Positions 50,701 through 64,000 of a stretch of 64,000 nucleotides of DNA are shown here, in pieces; positions within the stretch are counted from its first letter, which is position 1; every line of letters starts with the position of its first letter. Source of the DNA: Tetrahymena thermophila SB210 (Eukaryota > Ciliophora > Oligohymenophorea > Hymenostomatida > Tetrahymenidae); assembly GCF_000189635.1 (NCBI RefSeq), contig NW_002475986.1, positions 1-64,000 of the forward strand, written 5' to 3'. Under the pieces are notes generated by a model. The model saw nothing but the letters and a program-made list of their open reading frames with translations. It had not been told where the DNA came from and searched no databases. The translations under genes were made by a program, and so were the position numbers.

Positions 50701-52118
50701 CTTGATATTTTATATTTTTATCACTCAGTAAGGGTTGTCAGATTTTCTCATTTAAATACTTTCATGTAGAGAAATAGGTGGAAAAATGTATATATAATCT
50801 TAGATAACAGAAGCGTGCTATTCTTATTAACACTTATCTATAATTTACTATGTAGTTATTCCAGGTTTAACATTTTTAGTTTTAGTTTGGCCAGTAACAT
50901 TAATATGGAAACTTCATTCAAATAAAGAAAAACTAGAAAGTTCTTACTCCATGATTAAAAAAGTAAAATATTTATTTCAAAAATTTTTCATAATTTTTTT
51001 AATTAAAAAAGCTTGGTTTTTTGTATTTTGGATATAAACAAAAATACTACTTTTGGGAATTTGTAAAAATGTATCAAAGAATTTTGATCATTTTTGTAGT
51101 GAACTACAATGCTACTTCTGAAAGTATTTTAGGACTTCTCATTCTATTGATTACTTTTTCTTATAGCACATTATTTAATTACATTGAACCATATAGAGAT
51201 AATACTATGAATAAGATTGAAAAAATATCTTCTACTTTAATATCTCTAATCTTTTTATTAGCTAACATAGCAAAAAATGTGAATTCTGTTAATTTATATA
51301 TAACAGTTTTAGTAATGTACTCTTGCATTATTTTATTAGTGCTTCATCTGCTGGGTTCAATATTAAGTAACCTTTTTTCTTCTAACTCTAATTAGATTAT
51401 ACAAAATGGATTTATGAAACGTGTATTTAATTGTATGAAAAGTAATATCCCAAAAACTAGCTGCCTTTATAAAATAATAAAATATACATTCCCAACATTG
51501 CATAAAATGATTTATAATCCTCATTTTATTTCTTCTTTTGACAAATTTCAAAGGTGGAAATTAATTAGATAGAATTTAAAAATTTATATTTAGAAACATC
51601 TATAAAATCAAAGCATAAAAAATAACCTCAATGTTACGAACACTGTACAAAGTTTCTTCAAAATCAAATAGCCGTAATATTAATAATTAAAATAAATTAA
51701 AAAATAAATTTTACATTAATTAAAGGTTTAAAAGCAATGATTAAGTAGACACTTATAAATAATTATAAATAACAAAAAAGCAAGGAGATGCAATAAAAGA
51801 TTTGACTTCATCTATAGAAAATGAGTATGTTTTTTAATAAATCAAATTTTATAATATTAATAAATTTATTTTATCGTTAAAAATAAAAGTTTTGATTTTA
51901 ATTTGCAAGTAAAGGAATCTAATTCAGCTGAAATCAAAAATAAAAATAATTAATTATGTAATAGAGTTATTGATTCTAGGATGGGTCCAAACTCAAAGCT
52001 AAATAAGAAACCAAGTATTCCTTAACTATTTTTAGACTCAAGTTAAATATTTCATCTGACTAAAGAAATAACTTAGTTTAATTCACATAGATTTACAGAA
52101 TCTTAAAACATGATTTGA
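41706..52118 (+). CDS. Giant surface membrane protein, about 3,100 aa (tandem paralogue 1)
   Basis: Ten-kilobase multi-exon gene. Order of parts: signal peptide (MINTFIKTLALYFLVLQSFA); an ectodomain beginning YEIIDECPQMFQLGSLSTTCSTDQNNQELR; a long beta-propeller-like region with at least one good WD-type unit (HKGWIYDVVFDSEQRLIITG then GQDGYLKQWKYD, 45460-45605); a beta-helix-like region with GSGGAI (48631-48648); a Cys-rich part (CLPGEVINQICVDCRIYECK ... CVEGLIGPLCETCDIRGETW, 49369-49850); several membrane helices from about 49950 (YLIFQIAFAILFIIYTTYTI) to 51360, with the conserved GFLYFGYKQKYYFWEFVKMY at 51012-51071; and a polar cytosolic tail ending FNSHRFTESQNMI. The intron near 50180-50455 is unusually long for this window. 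It is likely a cell-surface receptor-, channel- or adhesion-type protein; function unknown. The last two exon joins are tentative. Confidence 0.75.
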
Positions 52119-53143
52119 ATAATTAAAAAAGCATTATCAAATTACTCTAATTAATTCTTTTTGAAAATAAAGTCTTAATAATTATAATAATTTTAATTTT
52201 TGTATTTTATATATTTTTGTTTTTGTTAATTTTAATATAAAATATTTTATTTTTATTGTTTAGTTTTTAAAAAATATTTTATTATTATTTTTTAAAAGAA
52301 TTTAATTATTGTATTTTTTATTATAAAACTATGTAAGCTTAAAAAATTATCAGTAAAAATAATATTTATTAAATTTTAGGAAATTATATTTTTAGTTGAA
52401 TATTATATGAAATTTTAATAAAAATAGCACTATAATTATTAAACAATTACAATAAGAACTATAAATCAAGGTAAACACAAAGAAAATAACTATGAATTTT
52501 TAACAAGGATATATATATCCTTTTAATTGAAATTTTTTTTTTTTAATTTAAGTTGAGAAAGATTAAAATAATTTTGAAATTTTTATAAAATAAAATGCTT
52601 TTTTTATAATTTAAAAAGTATAAAATATTTAAAATCCACTGAAATTTAATTTATAAAAATCAGTTATATAAATTAATGAATCAATTTTATTCTATTTTAT
52701 TTCATTTTATAATTATATCTATATAGAGGCAAACGTATTTTTTTCAATTTATGATAGATTTAAAATCAGTCAAACATGATTTCATTTTAAAATAGTTTTT
52801 AATTTCAAGGGAATGACAGCTTTTTAACTTTCTGAAATGCTATTTTAATATATATAAAAATGCTTGGGATTATCCTAATTTATAAAATCAATATAAGTTT
52901 ATTTTATTTAATTTATAATATTTGAGTTATTTTATTTGTTTATTTATTTATTTAGAAATTCTAATCATTTTTTTCATATTTTTATTTTTTTTTCATTTGA
53001 ATTTGTTAAATAATTTTTTTTATGACTTATCAATCGTATTTTTAGGTATCAACTAGTAATTTGTTTTTAATCAAATAATTAAGGATCAGTTAAGTGAATT
53101 TAAATATAAAAGCAAAGTAAACAAAGTAGAACAAATAGCTGAT
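52119..53143. other. Spacer between the tandem giant genes
   Basis: About 1.02 kb of very AT-rich DNA. No coding stretch and no remnant of either giant gene was recognised. Confidence 0.5.
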
Positions 53144-56100
53144 ATGAAAATAATTTAAATTATTAAATTATTACTAACATTTACAATAAGTTTTAAATAT
53201 ATTAAAAGTGAAGTGATAGATTGTCCCTTAATATAATCAATAGGAAATGTTGGATAAAGTTGCTCAACTGATTAAAATAACTTAGAATTAAGATAAATGT
53301 ATTTTGTATAATTCTTTGATTTTAAATAATAATAATAGAGCTACTTTGTAGTATTTGGTTTGAATGGAGTTTCATTTTATAATCCTTCCAATCTATCATT
53401 AGTATCTTACTATTAGCTTGCAGTTTAGTCAGTCTAATACTTTCAAAATCAGAAAAATAGTAACATTTACTATCTCGACGTTTAAGGCTTTATATTTTAG
53501 CTAAATACCTCTACTTATTCATTTATATAAGTTGGTTAAATTAGTTTAAATAGTGTCAATTCTGCTATAATATCTACTGATATTACTTATTACATTTATT
53601 AGAACTAGAACGGATAGGTAATTTTATCTTTTTTAAACATATTTTTAATATTTTAACATATTTTTTTAATTTTAGCTGATTTTTAATAAAATGACTGTAA
53701 AATAAGATGTTCTAATTACTAATGATGCGAACAACTATATCATAGATAGTAGTAATAATAATATTATCATTACTTAACAAAATTAAAATAGTTTGGTCTT
53801 AATAGATGTTAAAAATGAATTTAAATAGACTTTAATAAACGAAATACAAAATCCTTTATATTTTTACTCTTAAGATAATTTCATTGTTGCTTTTGCATAA
53901 AATTAATTAACTTAAGTATATGAATTAATATTTTATGAAATTAATTCAAAATAAGTTATGAATAAGCAAATAATTCCAAATTAAATAGTTAATGATTCGT
54001 TTTAGTTAAATGGAATAGTAGTTCAGCTAAATGAATTTAATGAAAAAATAATAATTATTTATGGTGATTAATTTTTTTTAATGGTAGTGAATACTGTTAG
54101 CTGGAACGCAAAGACTATACAACAAAATCTATCATAATAATTAATTTAATAAATAGATTTCAAAGATAGCTAATATTTAAATGGAAATATTGAATAAATT
54201 AGCTAAAATATTTTAAATGTAGCATATAATCATGGTATTATTGTTACATCGTCTATAAACTTAATATCAGCTTATGATTTGGTACAGGAGAAATTTCTTA
54301 TGCTAAAATTTTAATAAGATTATTATGATAATCTAAATAATGGAGTTGTTTTTGCCAATATATTTTTTAATATGAGTGAAAACATAGTTTATATTTTGAA
54401 TTCAAAAGCATTATAAATGATAGATATCATTTAAAGTAAAATAAAATTTGATACTAAGTGCTTTATAACAGAATAAATTATTTGCAATATGTCAAATTTA
54501 ATTTATCCAGACAATGATTTAGATAGGCTTTATCTATTTGACTAGTGGGGAAATTTTTTTTTATTTAAATACTCAACAGGAACTTTATAAAAAACAATAA
54601 TACAATTATATTCAAATGGACTTATTGATATAAATAAGAGTATTAAAAAAATATATGTAGTAAAAATAAATCAAATCTCACCTATTTATGAAATTGATTA
54701 CATAAATAATTAGTTATTGAGAACAATATAACCAGTTTGGCTTAATAAGATTGTTAATTTTACTTCAAACACACAATTTCAATATCTCATTTTTACAGAT
54801 TATTCAAATAATTTGTATATTTAAGATATTTTGACATTAAAAATTTTGAAATAATACAATTTTCAATATTCTAGTTCAAAATTTGTATTTGTGGCACAAT
54901 AAGACAATAATTATATCTTATACTACAACTCAACAATAATAACTATTATTAATCTCAATGATTTAAGTCTATAATTACTAGACTTAAAAAATGCTCAACA
55001 ATCATCGTTTTTACAAAATTAAAATGAATTGGTAAACTTTGTCTCAATAGATTCTTCGAACGATTTACTTTTTTTTATTTCTTCTAACTCTAACATTTAC
55101 GTATGAAATTTTTTCTTAATTTTAACAAATTTATTTAACATTTTTTTTTAATAATAGAAATTCAAGTTAAGCAATTTGCTATTTTAAGACATTATTTATT
55201 AATAAAACACTTAAAGCAATATCATCACTTTTAAAAGAAACGATTCATAATAATAAATATGGATTAGCACAAATTTATTTATTATTTAATTACAAGAATA
55301 GTTAAAGAATTAAATTGGTATAAACATACAATTTTCATCTGATAACAGTATTTTGTTTTTTGGTTATGATACTATAAATAATATTATCAGTAACAACGTA
55401 ACAGTTATCGTACTTAGTTCCAAAGGTACTTTATATCATTATCAAGGAAATAAAATAGTCTTAACCTAATAAATATTTTATTAAACCACAGCTTAAGGTC
55501 TTTTTATGGATACAAGTAATATGTGTGCTCTTTCTTATTCATTAGATGGTAATATAATTAAGTATGATTATAATAAAAAAATAGTTTAAATGTAATGGCA
55601 ATCAAGTTAATTGATTCATTATATAATAATCGATTATATTGCTAATAAATTAATTTTCACTACAATAATGAGCACTCTTTTTGTTAAAGACTATAAGATG
55701 AGCTAATTTTATGCATAGAATTAAGATAATTAGGGCTTTAACGGTGGAGTTACAGATATCACAAAAAATTAAGTTATAGCTTATAATAAATAAATAAATT
55801 TGTATAATTATCCAAACCTAAATTTAGTTTAATCTTATTAACATAATCCATAGAATATAGATAAAGTTTCAGATATTGTTAACTTAGATATAATTCCTTA
55901 AATAGATACTTTAATATCATATTCAAATGATGGATCTATATCAATTTACTAATACTCAACAATGACTTACATTAAAACAGTTTCATTTGATAAAAACTAT
56001 TGTGATTATCCGATAGGAGGAAGTTTTTACCAGTCGAAAGTATAATTCTTTATAAGATGTAATGGTGGCTCTATTTATTTATTAGACGCTTAAAATTTTT

Positions 56101-59100
56101 CGTTCAAAATAATTTATCCTTTTAACCACATATTAAATATTTGGAAAGTAACATAAATATTAATAGTAGAATAGCTAGATAAAGTCTACTTTGTTGGAGT
56201 AACTTATTTAATTTTAAATATTACCTAATTGTGTTTGTATAAAAGTATTGTTATTGGGCACAAGAGTATAAATTGAGTACTTTGACATTTAATTAATTAC
56301 ATTAAGGTAATATAAAAAAATGTATTAAATTTAATTTAATTATTTTTTGATTAATAACAATAGGAGTTGATGGCAGATATGACTATTTAAATTTAATTCT
56401 ACTTTTATTTGATGTAAAATTTTTCAAATTTAAAATTAATATTAAATTAAAATTTTTTCAAGCAAAATGGTTAGATTTATATTTTTGATAGTGTTAAAAA
56501 TATAATCATACGCTTCTAAGTTATTCATGTATCTTGGATCTATGATTTGGCTATAAATTATCAAAATTAATAATTTGTTTCATGCGGTGTTGATGGAACA
56601 CTGCAATTACAGTTTTATAATACGACAGATTTGAGTAAAAGAGTCATCTATACTCATTATTAAAGTTGGAAGAGTTTACTTTATGATTAGGAAGCAAATA
56701 TTTTATGTGCTTTTGACATAGAGGGCAATATTTTTCTTTTTAATTTCAATACTTTGTAGCTGAGAAAGAAAATTTTGAGGTTTTCAGGTTCCATAACTAA
56801 TCCTTTTGTTGACTTTAATACAAATATGCTGGTAACATACTCAAGTAATTCAAATGGGCTTTTTATTTTAGATTATGATTAAATGATAAATGATCATAAT
56901 TTGTTTTAAAATTAAGATGATAGTAGTATAGTATCAACTAAATTAGATGCTACTAGCTAAAATTTATATTTGGTTAGAGAAGATTTAATTGTAAATAAAT
57001 GGAGTTTAAGCACAAATTAAATTAATTATTTATTTTTAGTGCAAGAATATACTGCTTTGAATTCATAAATCTATTACATTAGTCCATAAAATTTGGTCAT
57101 TGTCACTACATCTTATTCAATTTATATTTACGATGAAGGTTTAGAAAAAATCTTATAGAAAATATAATTTCCTTGCATTAACTCCATAGAACTGCAAAAT
57201 CAAATATTTTGCATACATAATTCAGAAATTTTTTGTTTAACTATTATTAAAACAAGTAGCACAGGTTCTTCTAGTAATTAAAAGTACAACACAAAAACAA
57301 GTAAAAAATTCATCTAACTAATTTTTGGAAATTTTTGTTTCATAATTAAATATTTATTTTCTTCTATTTTAACAATATTTAAAAATTAATTAATAAAATT
57401 AGTTAATAACTAAATTCCTGGAACAATAGATAAGTTTGCTTTCTATGAAAACATTTTCGTCTTATCAGTTTTAGAAAACAATCAAATATTAATTTACAAT
57501 GAATAGAATTAATAATTTAGCATTAAAAATAATCTTATCCATAAAGATAGAACTAGATCAATAATGATTTCAGAAAATATATAATATATTTTAATAATAA
57601 GTGTAGATTAAATTATCTAAATATTATATGGATAAAACTTTTCTGAGAGCAAAAGCCTTACATTACCTTAAAATAACTTAATAATCAACGATATTTATTA
57701 TTCAAACTAAGACTTCTTATTTATCAAATAAAGTAATTTACTTTAATTAATTTAAATTAATAGTATAAACCCTAGTTCTTATAGCTTAAAATTAACACAA
57801 AGTTAAATAATTAGCTGCAGTGGAAAATCTGATACTATTAGTTATAATAATACAGTTTTTTTATTTTGCGAAAACAATCAAATCTATTATATCAAAGTTA
57901 ATAACATTTAAGGAAATTTTACTACTATTCAGCAATAGAGGAGTTTGATGAACTAAGTATTGTTAAACCATAAATCATAGTTTTTAACAAGCAATGTTGT
58001 TTTTAGTTATTCCTATAATGGATAATAGCTTTATGTAGTAAGAGACGATCACCTCGACTTAATAGGCTTAATCTCCTATGTAGCTCTTAAAAGCTACAAA
58101 TTTATAAATAATTTTTCATATTCGGACGATATCATTTTACATCTTAAAATGATTTATGCTAGTGATAACGTTTTATCATTAATAAATACATCTATAATTT
58201 TGACAGATGATATTGCTAACCACAATAATAATATTTAGTGTTAAACATAAATCTAATATAATTCAGAAGTCTTAGTACAATCTTAAATGAAAGCAATCTA
58301 AAATGGGTATTAATAATTTTTAAATTACCAATCAATATCTTAATTTTATGTGAATATCTATTTTAAAGAGTTCACAATTTTAAATACTCCATTCAGTTTT
58401 AAGTTTTAAAGTTAATGTACTACTTATCTCATTGGTTAAGGTAACTTAAAATATGTTAAAATCTAGCTAACAACTAATTTTTTAGAAAATATGCTATAGA
58501 TGCAGGGGTTATCTTTCTAAAATGTAGAGTTATTATTTTAGTTAAATACCAATCAGACTTAAACTTTTTACCTATTTAATAATCTATAATATTTAGGAAT
58601 GAACAATATTTTACTTAGCAATTTGACAAATTTATATGTTAATATTACTGATATAGAGACAGTCAATATCTAAAACATTCAATTTACTAACTAAAAGCTG
58701 AATTTCATTCTCTATCCAATAATTTACTTCTAAAACATCACTAACCTCAGTATTCAATATTTAAATATTTCTGATTGTTATTTTAATAGTGAAGATGAAA
58801 GTTCTCTAATATTTATAAACTAATCTAAGAATGTAAGCTTAAACTAAATTAACGCAATTTAGAATAAAATAAACATAACATTTTTATTATTCTTGAATTA
58901 AATTTAAAATATCTTAGCAACTAATTCAAATGTGAGTCATAATTATCCAATAAAATAATTTGTTACGAAATAAAACTAATATAATATACCTTCTTAGTTT
59001 ATATCAATAAATTTAGTAGACTATTGCTTTATTGATACCATTTACTTCTAAAATAATAAAGGGTTAGTCTTCTTTAGCTATTTTAACTTTTAAGAATTTA

Positions 59101-62100
59101 TTATTAATGGGTCTATAAATGCAACCTATACTCTTTTAAATGATATTTTTATTGCATAAAATCTTTTTATAAACAATAATTACAACACATATTCAATGAT
59201 ATACTTAAAATCCAAAAATTCCACTTTTTAAGGAGTATTTATCTAAAATAATACTGTGGATAATAATGATTTAGTTAGATTTGATAATTCTTAGGTTATT
59301 TTAAAGGGTAGCTTAATTTAAGAAAATAAAGCTCTATAAAGTAGCTAATTTTATTCTATAAGTAGTAGCATATTCATCACAGATACTGTATTTTCTGACA
59401 ACAGCTAAAAGGATAGTGTCCTCTTTTTATCAAAGTCGTATACAACAATTTTAAGATCAAATTTCACATCTAACTTATCTTATAGTAAGTCGATTTTTTT
59501 TTATTTATTTCTAAAATAATTTTATTATTTAAGATGATGGAGCATGTATTTATGTGGATAACTAAGACTACTTGATGAATAGCACTTCATCCTACTTTTT
59601 AGGAGACAGTTTATATCTAACTAAAAATTAAGCCTAGGGTTCTGGTGGAGCTATCTTATTTAATTGTATTAACTGCATAATACAAAATTCTGTTTTTGAA
59701 TAAAATTCAGCCATTATTGGAGGTAATAAATATTTTAAAAATAAAAAGTAAATTTTATCTTAATAAAAGGTGGATTCAGATATATTAGAGTTATTCCAGT
59801 ATTTTTATAATCTAAAAATAGTTTAAATTAAGATTCGTGTGGTACATTTAATAATAATAACTGCTTGAATAATATTGCTTATTTTTATGGAAATAACTTT
59901 GCTTCTTATCCGAAAAAAATTGATTTTATATATTAAAATAGCACATTAAATTCTTCAGATATTAAATTAGATAATATGAGAAGTGGGTAAGATAAAATAA
60001 ATATTACAGTCCTTATGAAAGATGAGAATCAATAGATTTTGTTCCTTTAGCAAGGAGATTTTTAAAAATCATCAAATATTATTAATGAAATATAGAATTT
60101 TAAATCTAAAATACAAACAATAAGTCAATCAGAAAGAGAAATTAAAATAGATGGATCAACGATTGCAGAATTTTCAAGTAGTGAATTTTAATTTTCTTAA
60201 CTAACAGTAAGTGGAATTCCTGGATCTTAATAAAGACTAACGCTAATAGTTAGTGGAATTTTTTCTCTTTTAAATGAGACTCACTTTGACCTAATCACTG
60301 CACAAAATTACTCTATTCACGTTTAATTTAGAGAGTGTAAAATAGGTGAGATATATACCAAATTATGTAGCTCATGTCCTATCTATTAATGTCTTATATG
60401 TGAATAAGGAACCTTTTCATTAGTATAGCCTATAAAAGATTCAAATTAGAGTTGCCTACAATGCGATTACACAACCAGCGTTTCATGCTAGCAAAATTAG
60501 ATATAAATAAAATAAGGTATACTTAATTTTAACTTAACTAAAACATATTTATTCTATTTTTTAATTAATTAAGGTTTTTGGAGGCAAAATAATTCTTCTA
60601 ATTTAATAGAAAAATGTATAAATTCTGTTTAAAACTGTAATGGCGATTAAACTACAAATTATTGCGCTTAAGGCTATATAGGTCCTTTATGCGAAGTTTG
60701 TGATAATCTTGGTGAAACATGGGGAAGCAAATATGGTAATATATCTCATAAATTCATTTTTATAAGCTATTAATTAATTTATTTCTTTATGAAATAGGAA
60801 AATCTTTTTTAAATAATTATCAATGCTTAAAATGCTATAATTTAAACGACTCAATTTACATTTTTATTTTTTCACTGATAATTATTTTTTATTCTACTTA
60901 CACGATATGGAAATTAGTAAACTAATCAAACACTAGAATAGTTTGCTATTACATGATGAAACTTAACATTCTTAAAATGGGTAAAACGGCTGTGGTAGGG
61001 GAGACAACTTTATACTTTAAATAGTTTATACACTAGCTATAAGTTTTATTCTGTTTGCAAAATCTTAATTTAGAGGTTTAAATAAGAAATAATCTATTAC
61101 TTTTTATATTAATTATATTTTATTTATAAATAAATAGTTTGGCTCTCTTTTTGAAGTTTCAAATAAGTTTGTAATTCCATTATCAACAAACATTCATAGT
61201 CTAGATTGCTTTTTAACTGAAATAAGCAACTAAGTTCCTATGTATGTAACAAGATTAATTTGGGCTACAATAATACCATTTATTTTATATTTCATTACAA
61301 TTTTATTCTACTATATTATTGCTAGAATAAAGAGATAGAATGATTAAGGAGAACATAGTTTCAATATTTAGCATAAATACTTCACTAAAACTGCTGCCAT
61401 ATTCTTTATATTTATTATGTAGTAGGGTATAATTGATAGCTTAATATAAATTGTCTCATGTCGATAAATTGGAGGAAAATATTATATTCAGTTTTAAGTT
61501 TCTGAAGAATGCTATACTGAAGAACACAAAAAGGTTCTATTTTATTTTGCTACACCTCTCTTGTTTTCTTGGGTTCTTGCTTTACCAATGATCATTTTGG
61601 TTATTTTATTTTTAAAGAGAGATAGACTGCACAATCATATCTAGACTATTAAAATAGTAATTTTAAAAAATGCTAACAACTTTATTTATTTTAATTATTT
61701 AAAAATATTTAGTATAGCTTTTTTTACTTTGGATATAAGAGAAAGTATTTTTTTTGGGAGTTTGTTAAAATAATTTTAAGAATTAGTTTAGTATTTACTT
61801 CAAATTACTTTAGTTAGCAGTAAGTAAATTTAGGATAGTATTTGCTGCTTATCTCCTTAATATATCTATTTTTGTTGTCTAATGTAGAACCATACTACAG
61901 CAAGATTCTAAACAGAATAGAAATAAGATCTCAAAAATTGATATGCATCATATTTTTACTCTGCAATATTTCTTAAAATCTTACAGATTTAATATTTAAA
62001 AAAATTTTTATTATTTTATCATACTTATTAATAATTTTTCTTAGCTACACTCTAGTATCAGCAATTTTAATTAACCTTTTGATTAATCATAATCAATCAT

Positions 62101-62867
62101 TTATGAAGATCAGTTGTGTTAGTAAAATAAAAAATTTTATTAAGTAAAATCTTACTTTGAAGTAGAAAATGCTTGTTAAAAAATATTTCCCTCAATTTTA
62201 CATTTTTGTCTGGAATTCTGACATCATCTCATCTTTCTCTAAATTTAAGCATTGGTAAATTCTAAGAGTAAAAGTGTCATAATTCTTAAAAAGGAAATAA
62301 TAAAATTAATCTTTTAGCTTTACTGATACATAAAATCCTAACCTAATTTATAATATGTCGGAATAAAATGTAAACTAGAATACAGATTTCAGATTAATAG
62401 GTTAAAGACCATTTGCTATATCTTTCCTTAAGTAAAATATTTAATGTTTGATTTGATTTAATAATCTAAATTTTATTTAAGCCAAAGAAGTTTGCCATAA
62501 AATAAACCTATTGGAAACACTTTACTTGAAAAATAATAATAGTAATAATATAATTTAAATATGGTAGATACAGTCATGTAAACTATTTCTTTTTTTTTAA
62601 ATTTTTATTTATTTTATTTTTGAAAGTGATGATAAGTTTTTAGAGGAAAGTGATAAAAGTGGTATATTTATATTTGATGAAAGTTAGACTAAGGTATCTT
62701 AAGTTAAAGACTCATTTATAGGACCTTTTTATAGAAGAATACACGGAAAAACCCCTTTTGAAATTCAATCACCTCTAACAGCTAACTAATTATTATTTAA
62801 TAATAAAACTCCTGAAAAAATTAGTTCTAGCTAAGAAGAAACATCTACTTACTAAACTCATTAGTGA
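53144..62867 (+). CDS. Giant surface membrane protein, about 2,900 aa (tandem paralogue 2)
   Basis: Same architecture and direction as the preceding gene. N-terminal hydrophobic leader (MKIIQIIKLLLTFTISFKYI) then EVIDCPLIQSIGNVGQSCST DQNNLELR, clearly homologous to paralogue 1 (IDxCP, CSTDQNNxELR, VSFYN). Propeller-like region includes WIYDLAINYQNQQFVSCGVD GTLQL (about 56530-56610) and CAFDIEGNIFLFNF, matching AFDIEGNILILKF in paralogue 1. Beta-helix-like part carries GSGGAI at 59639-59656. Cys-rich part: CKIGEIYTKLCSSCPIYQCL ... CAQGYIGPLCEVCDNLGETW (60337-60725). Membrane helices run from about 60855 to 62080 with SFFYFGYKRKYFFWEFVKII near 61710-61770 and CRQIGGKYYIQFQ. A final exon encodes SFIGPFYRRIHGKTPFEIQS and a polar end. 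The duplication is old: the backbone pattern is kept but most residues differ. Confidence 0.75.
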
Positions 62868-63398
62868 ATGAATTTAATTTTATTAGCATAATTTCATTTT
62901 ATAAGTTTGTAACTTTTAATAAACTACAAATACAATGTTTATTTTATAAAATATTTTTAAAAATATTGAAAAATAAATAAGTTTAAAGATTTTTGATAGG
63001 TCCTCTGTAAAGAAGACTGCAAAGATAAATCACTAATAAAATTAAATCATGTTTTATAGCAAACCTATTATTATTGTTTAGCAAAAATAGTCTTGAAAAA
63101 ATTAAATCAACACCTATTAATTAATTAGAGACTATTATGTGAATTGAATATTATTTATTTTAGCATAAGTAATTTTATAATTTATATTAAAAATCATAAT
63201 AAATTTTTTTTTCTTGTTAAAATATTCTATTTTCAAAATATTTTTGCTTATTTATCTTAAAGGCCATTTCAAAAATATTGTAAAATAAATAATTAATTAA
63301 TTAATTTAATGATTTTTGATGAAATTTGAAAACAATATTTAAACTTAAAAGATAAAAAAACTAAATTTTTAAATTAATAAACTTAAATTATTCATAAA
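62868..63398. other. Intergenic, no gene seen
   Basis: About 530 bp of AT-rich DNA between the second giant gene and the TPR gene. Nothing recognisable. Confidence 0.5.
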
Positions 63399-64000
63399 AT
63401 GAAGTCTTCTCAAAAGCCTCCATCTGGGTAAATCAAGCCCAAACCACTTACTTCTCACTCTCTTTAAAGACCAGTATAAACATAACCAAGCAAAGAAAAG
63501 GAATAAGAATAAGAAGAAATAGATTAAGAAGAAGCTCAAGCAAGAAATATGATTTCAGAAAAGATTGATAAGGCATTAGAATTTAGAAATAATTAACAAT
63601 GGGAAAGCTGTTTTGAGAATTTGTTTATAGCTTTTAAAATTAATGAAAGTTATATTAATGATGCTTAGTTATGTAAGATAAGTTTTCAATGCTATCCTTT
63701 AAAACAACTACTATTTTAAAAGCTAGCGATATTTTAAGTTAAATTGGGTTTGCACATTGGAATAGAGGTGATTTAGATTCAGCAATTGAATTTTATGAAA
63801 ATGCATTGAAATTATAAATTAAGTATGCCAAAAAAGATCACCCAGACAGTAATAAAATATATATTAGCAAAATTAGTAATAAATAAACAAATAAAATTAT
63901 AAAAAGTTGCGTCGACATATTGCAGTTTAGGTACAGTATATCTAGACAGAAAAAATTATGCTAAAGCGATTTAATACCTTGAAAAAGCTTTAAAAATTTA
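63399..64000 (+). CDS. TPR-repeat protein, 5' part only (cut by window end)
   Basis: Starts MKSSQKPPSGQIKPKPLTSH, with a disordered Pro/Gln/Glu-rich leader, then tetratricopeptide helices: ISEKIDKALEFRNNQQWESC FENLFIAFKIN, IGFAHWNRGDLDSAIEFYEN ALKLQIKYAKKDHPDS, and STYCSLGTVYLDRKNYAKAI QYLEKALKI at the very edge. The pattern of the third unit (A-S-T-Y-x-x-L-G-x-V-Y ... A-x-x-Y-L-E-K-A-L) is typical of TPRs related to kinesin light chain, common in ciliates. Introns interrupt it near 63651-63739 and 63850-63904. The gene continues beyond the window, so total size and any further domain are unknown. Confidence 0.8.

Noticed and set aside
41706..62867. Mating-type-locus-like gene pair (large proteins, Cys-rich part, terminal membrane helices).
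   Set aside because: The Tetrahymena mating-type pair is divergent and built differently. These two genes are in tandem in the same direction and carry propeller-like and beta-helix-like regions, so I kept only a general surface-protein call.
1..64000. Chromosome breakage sequence, rDNA, tRNA genes or CRISPR arrays.
   Set aside because: I looked for these and found none that I could support by eye. A breakage site is expected to be lost from mature macronuclear DNA anyway; a covariance-model tRNA search would be decisive.

Overview
The window is the end of a ciliate macronuclear chromosome, most probably Tetrahymena. Base 1 starts a pure C4A2 telomere of about 395 bp. The DNA is very AT-rich, introns are short AT-rich GT..AG types, and genes only make sense with TGA as the sole stop and TAA/TAG read as Gln. 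Under the standard code almost every gene falls apart into short ORFs, so all gene calls below were made by reading the sequence with the ciliate code.

Layout: telomere (1-395); a long piggyBac-transposase-like gene (988-5541, +) with the DDD catalytic triad, a Cys-rich domain and a long acidic tail; a stand-alone TFIIS N-terminal-domain protein (6959-7231, -); a Ste24-type CAAX protease (7591-9411, -); two small secreted Cys-rich peptides of one family facing each other tail to tail (11810-12010 + and 13077-13298 -); a Gln-rich coiled-coil protein (15450-16922, +); a DMT/EamA-type transporter (17228-19280, -); a PA-domain vacuolar-sorting-receptor-like protein (20012-21597, +); a Ser/Thr kinase (22542-24357, -) followed by degenerate repeats; an ankyrin protein (24678-27149, +); a Kelch-phosphatase (PPKL-like) whose metal ligands are largely replaced (28213-31516, -); a NOL12/Rrp17-family nucleolar protein (32969-33581, +); an ankyrin-DHHC palmitoyltransferase (34479-36864, +); a p24/emp24 cargo receptor (37358-38548, +); a non-coding direct duplication of about 383 bp and a gene relic (38788-40656); two giant tandem paralogous membrane proteins of roughly 3,000 residues each (41706-52118 and 53144-62867, both +); and the start of a TPR protein cut by the window edge (63399-64000, +).

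Functional picture: several genes belong to the secretory and endomembrane pathway (p24, sorting receptor, DHHC enzyme, CAAX protease, transporter), but they look like scattered single genes, not an operon-like system. The most unusual items are the piggyBac gene with SUMO-interacting-motif-like sites in its tail, the probable pseudophosphatase PPKL, the Cys-rich peptide pair, and the tandem giant surface proteins that combine beta-propeller-like, beta-helix-like, Cys-rich and multi-pass membrane parts. Exon boundaries were placed by eye, so individual splice sites may be off by some bases; starts and stops are the best supported coordinates.
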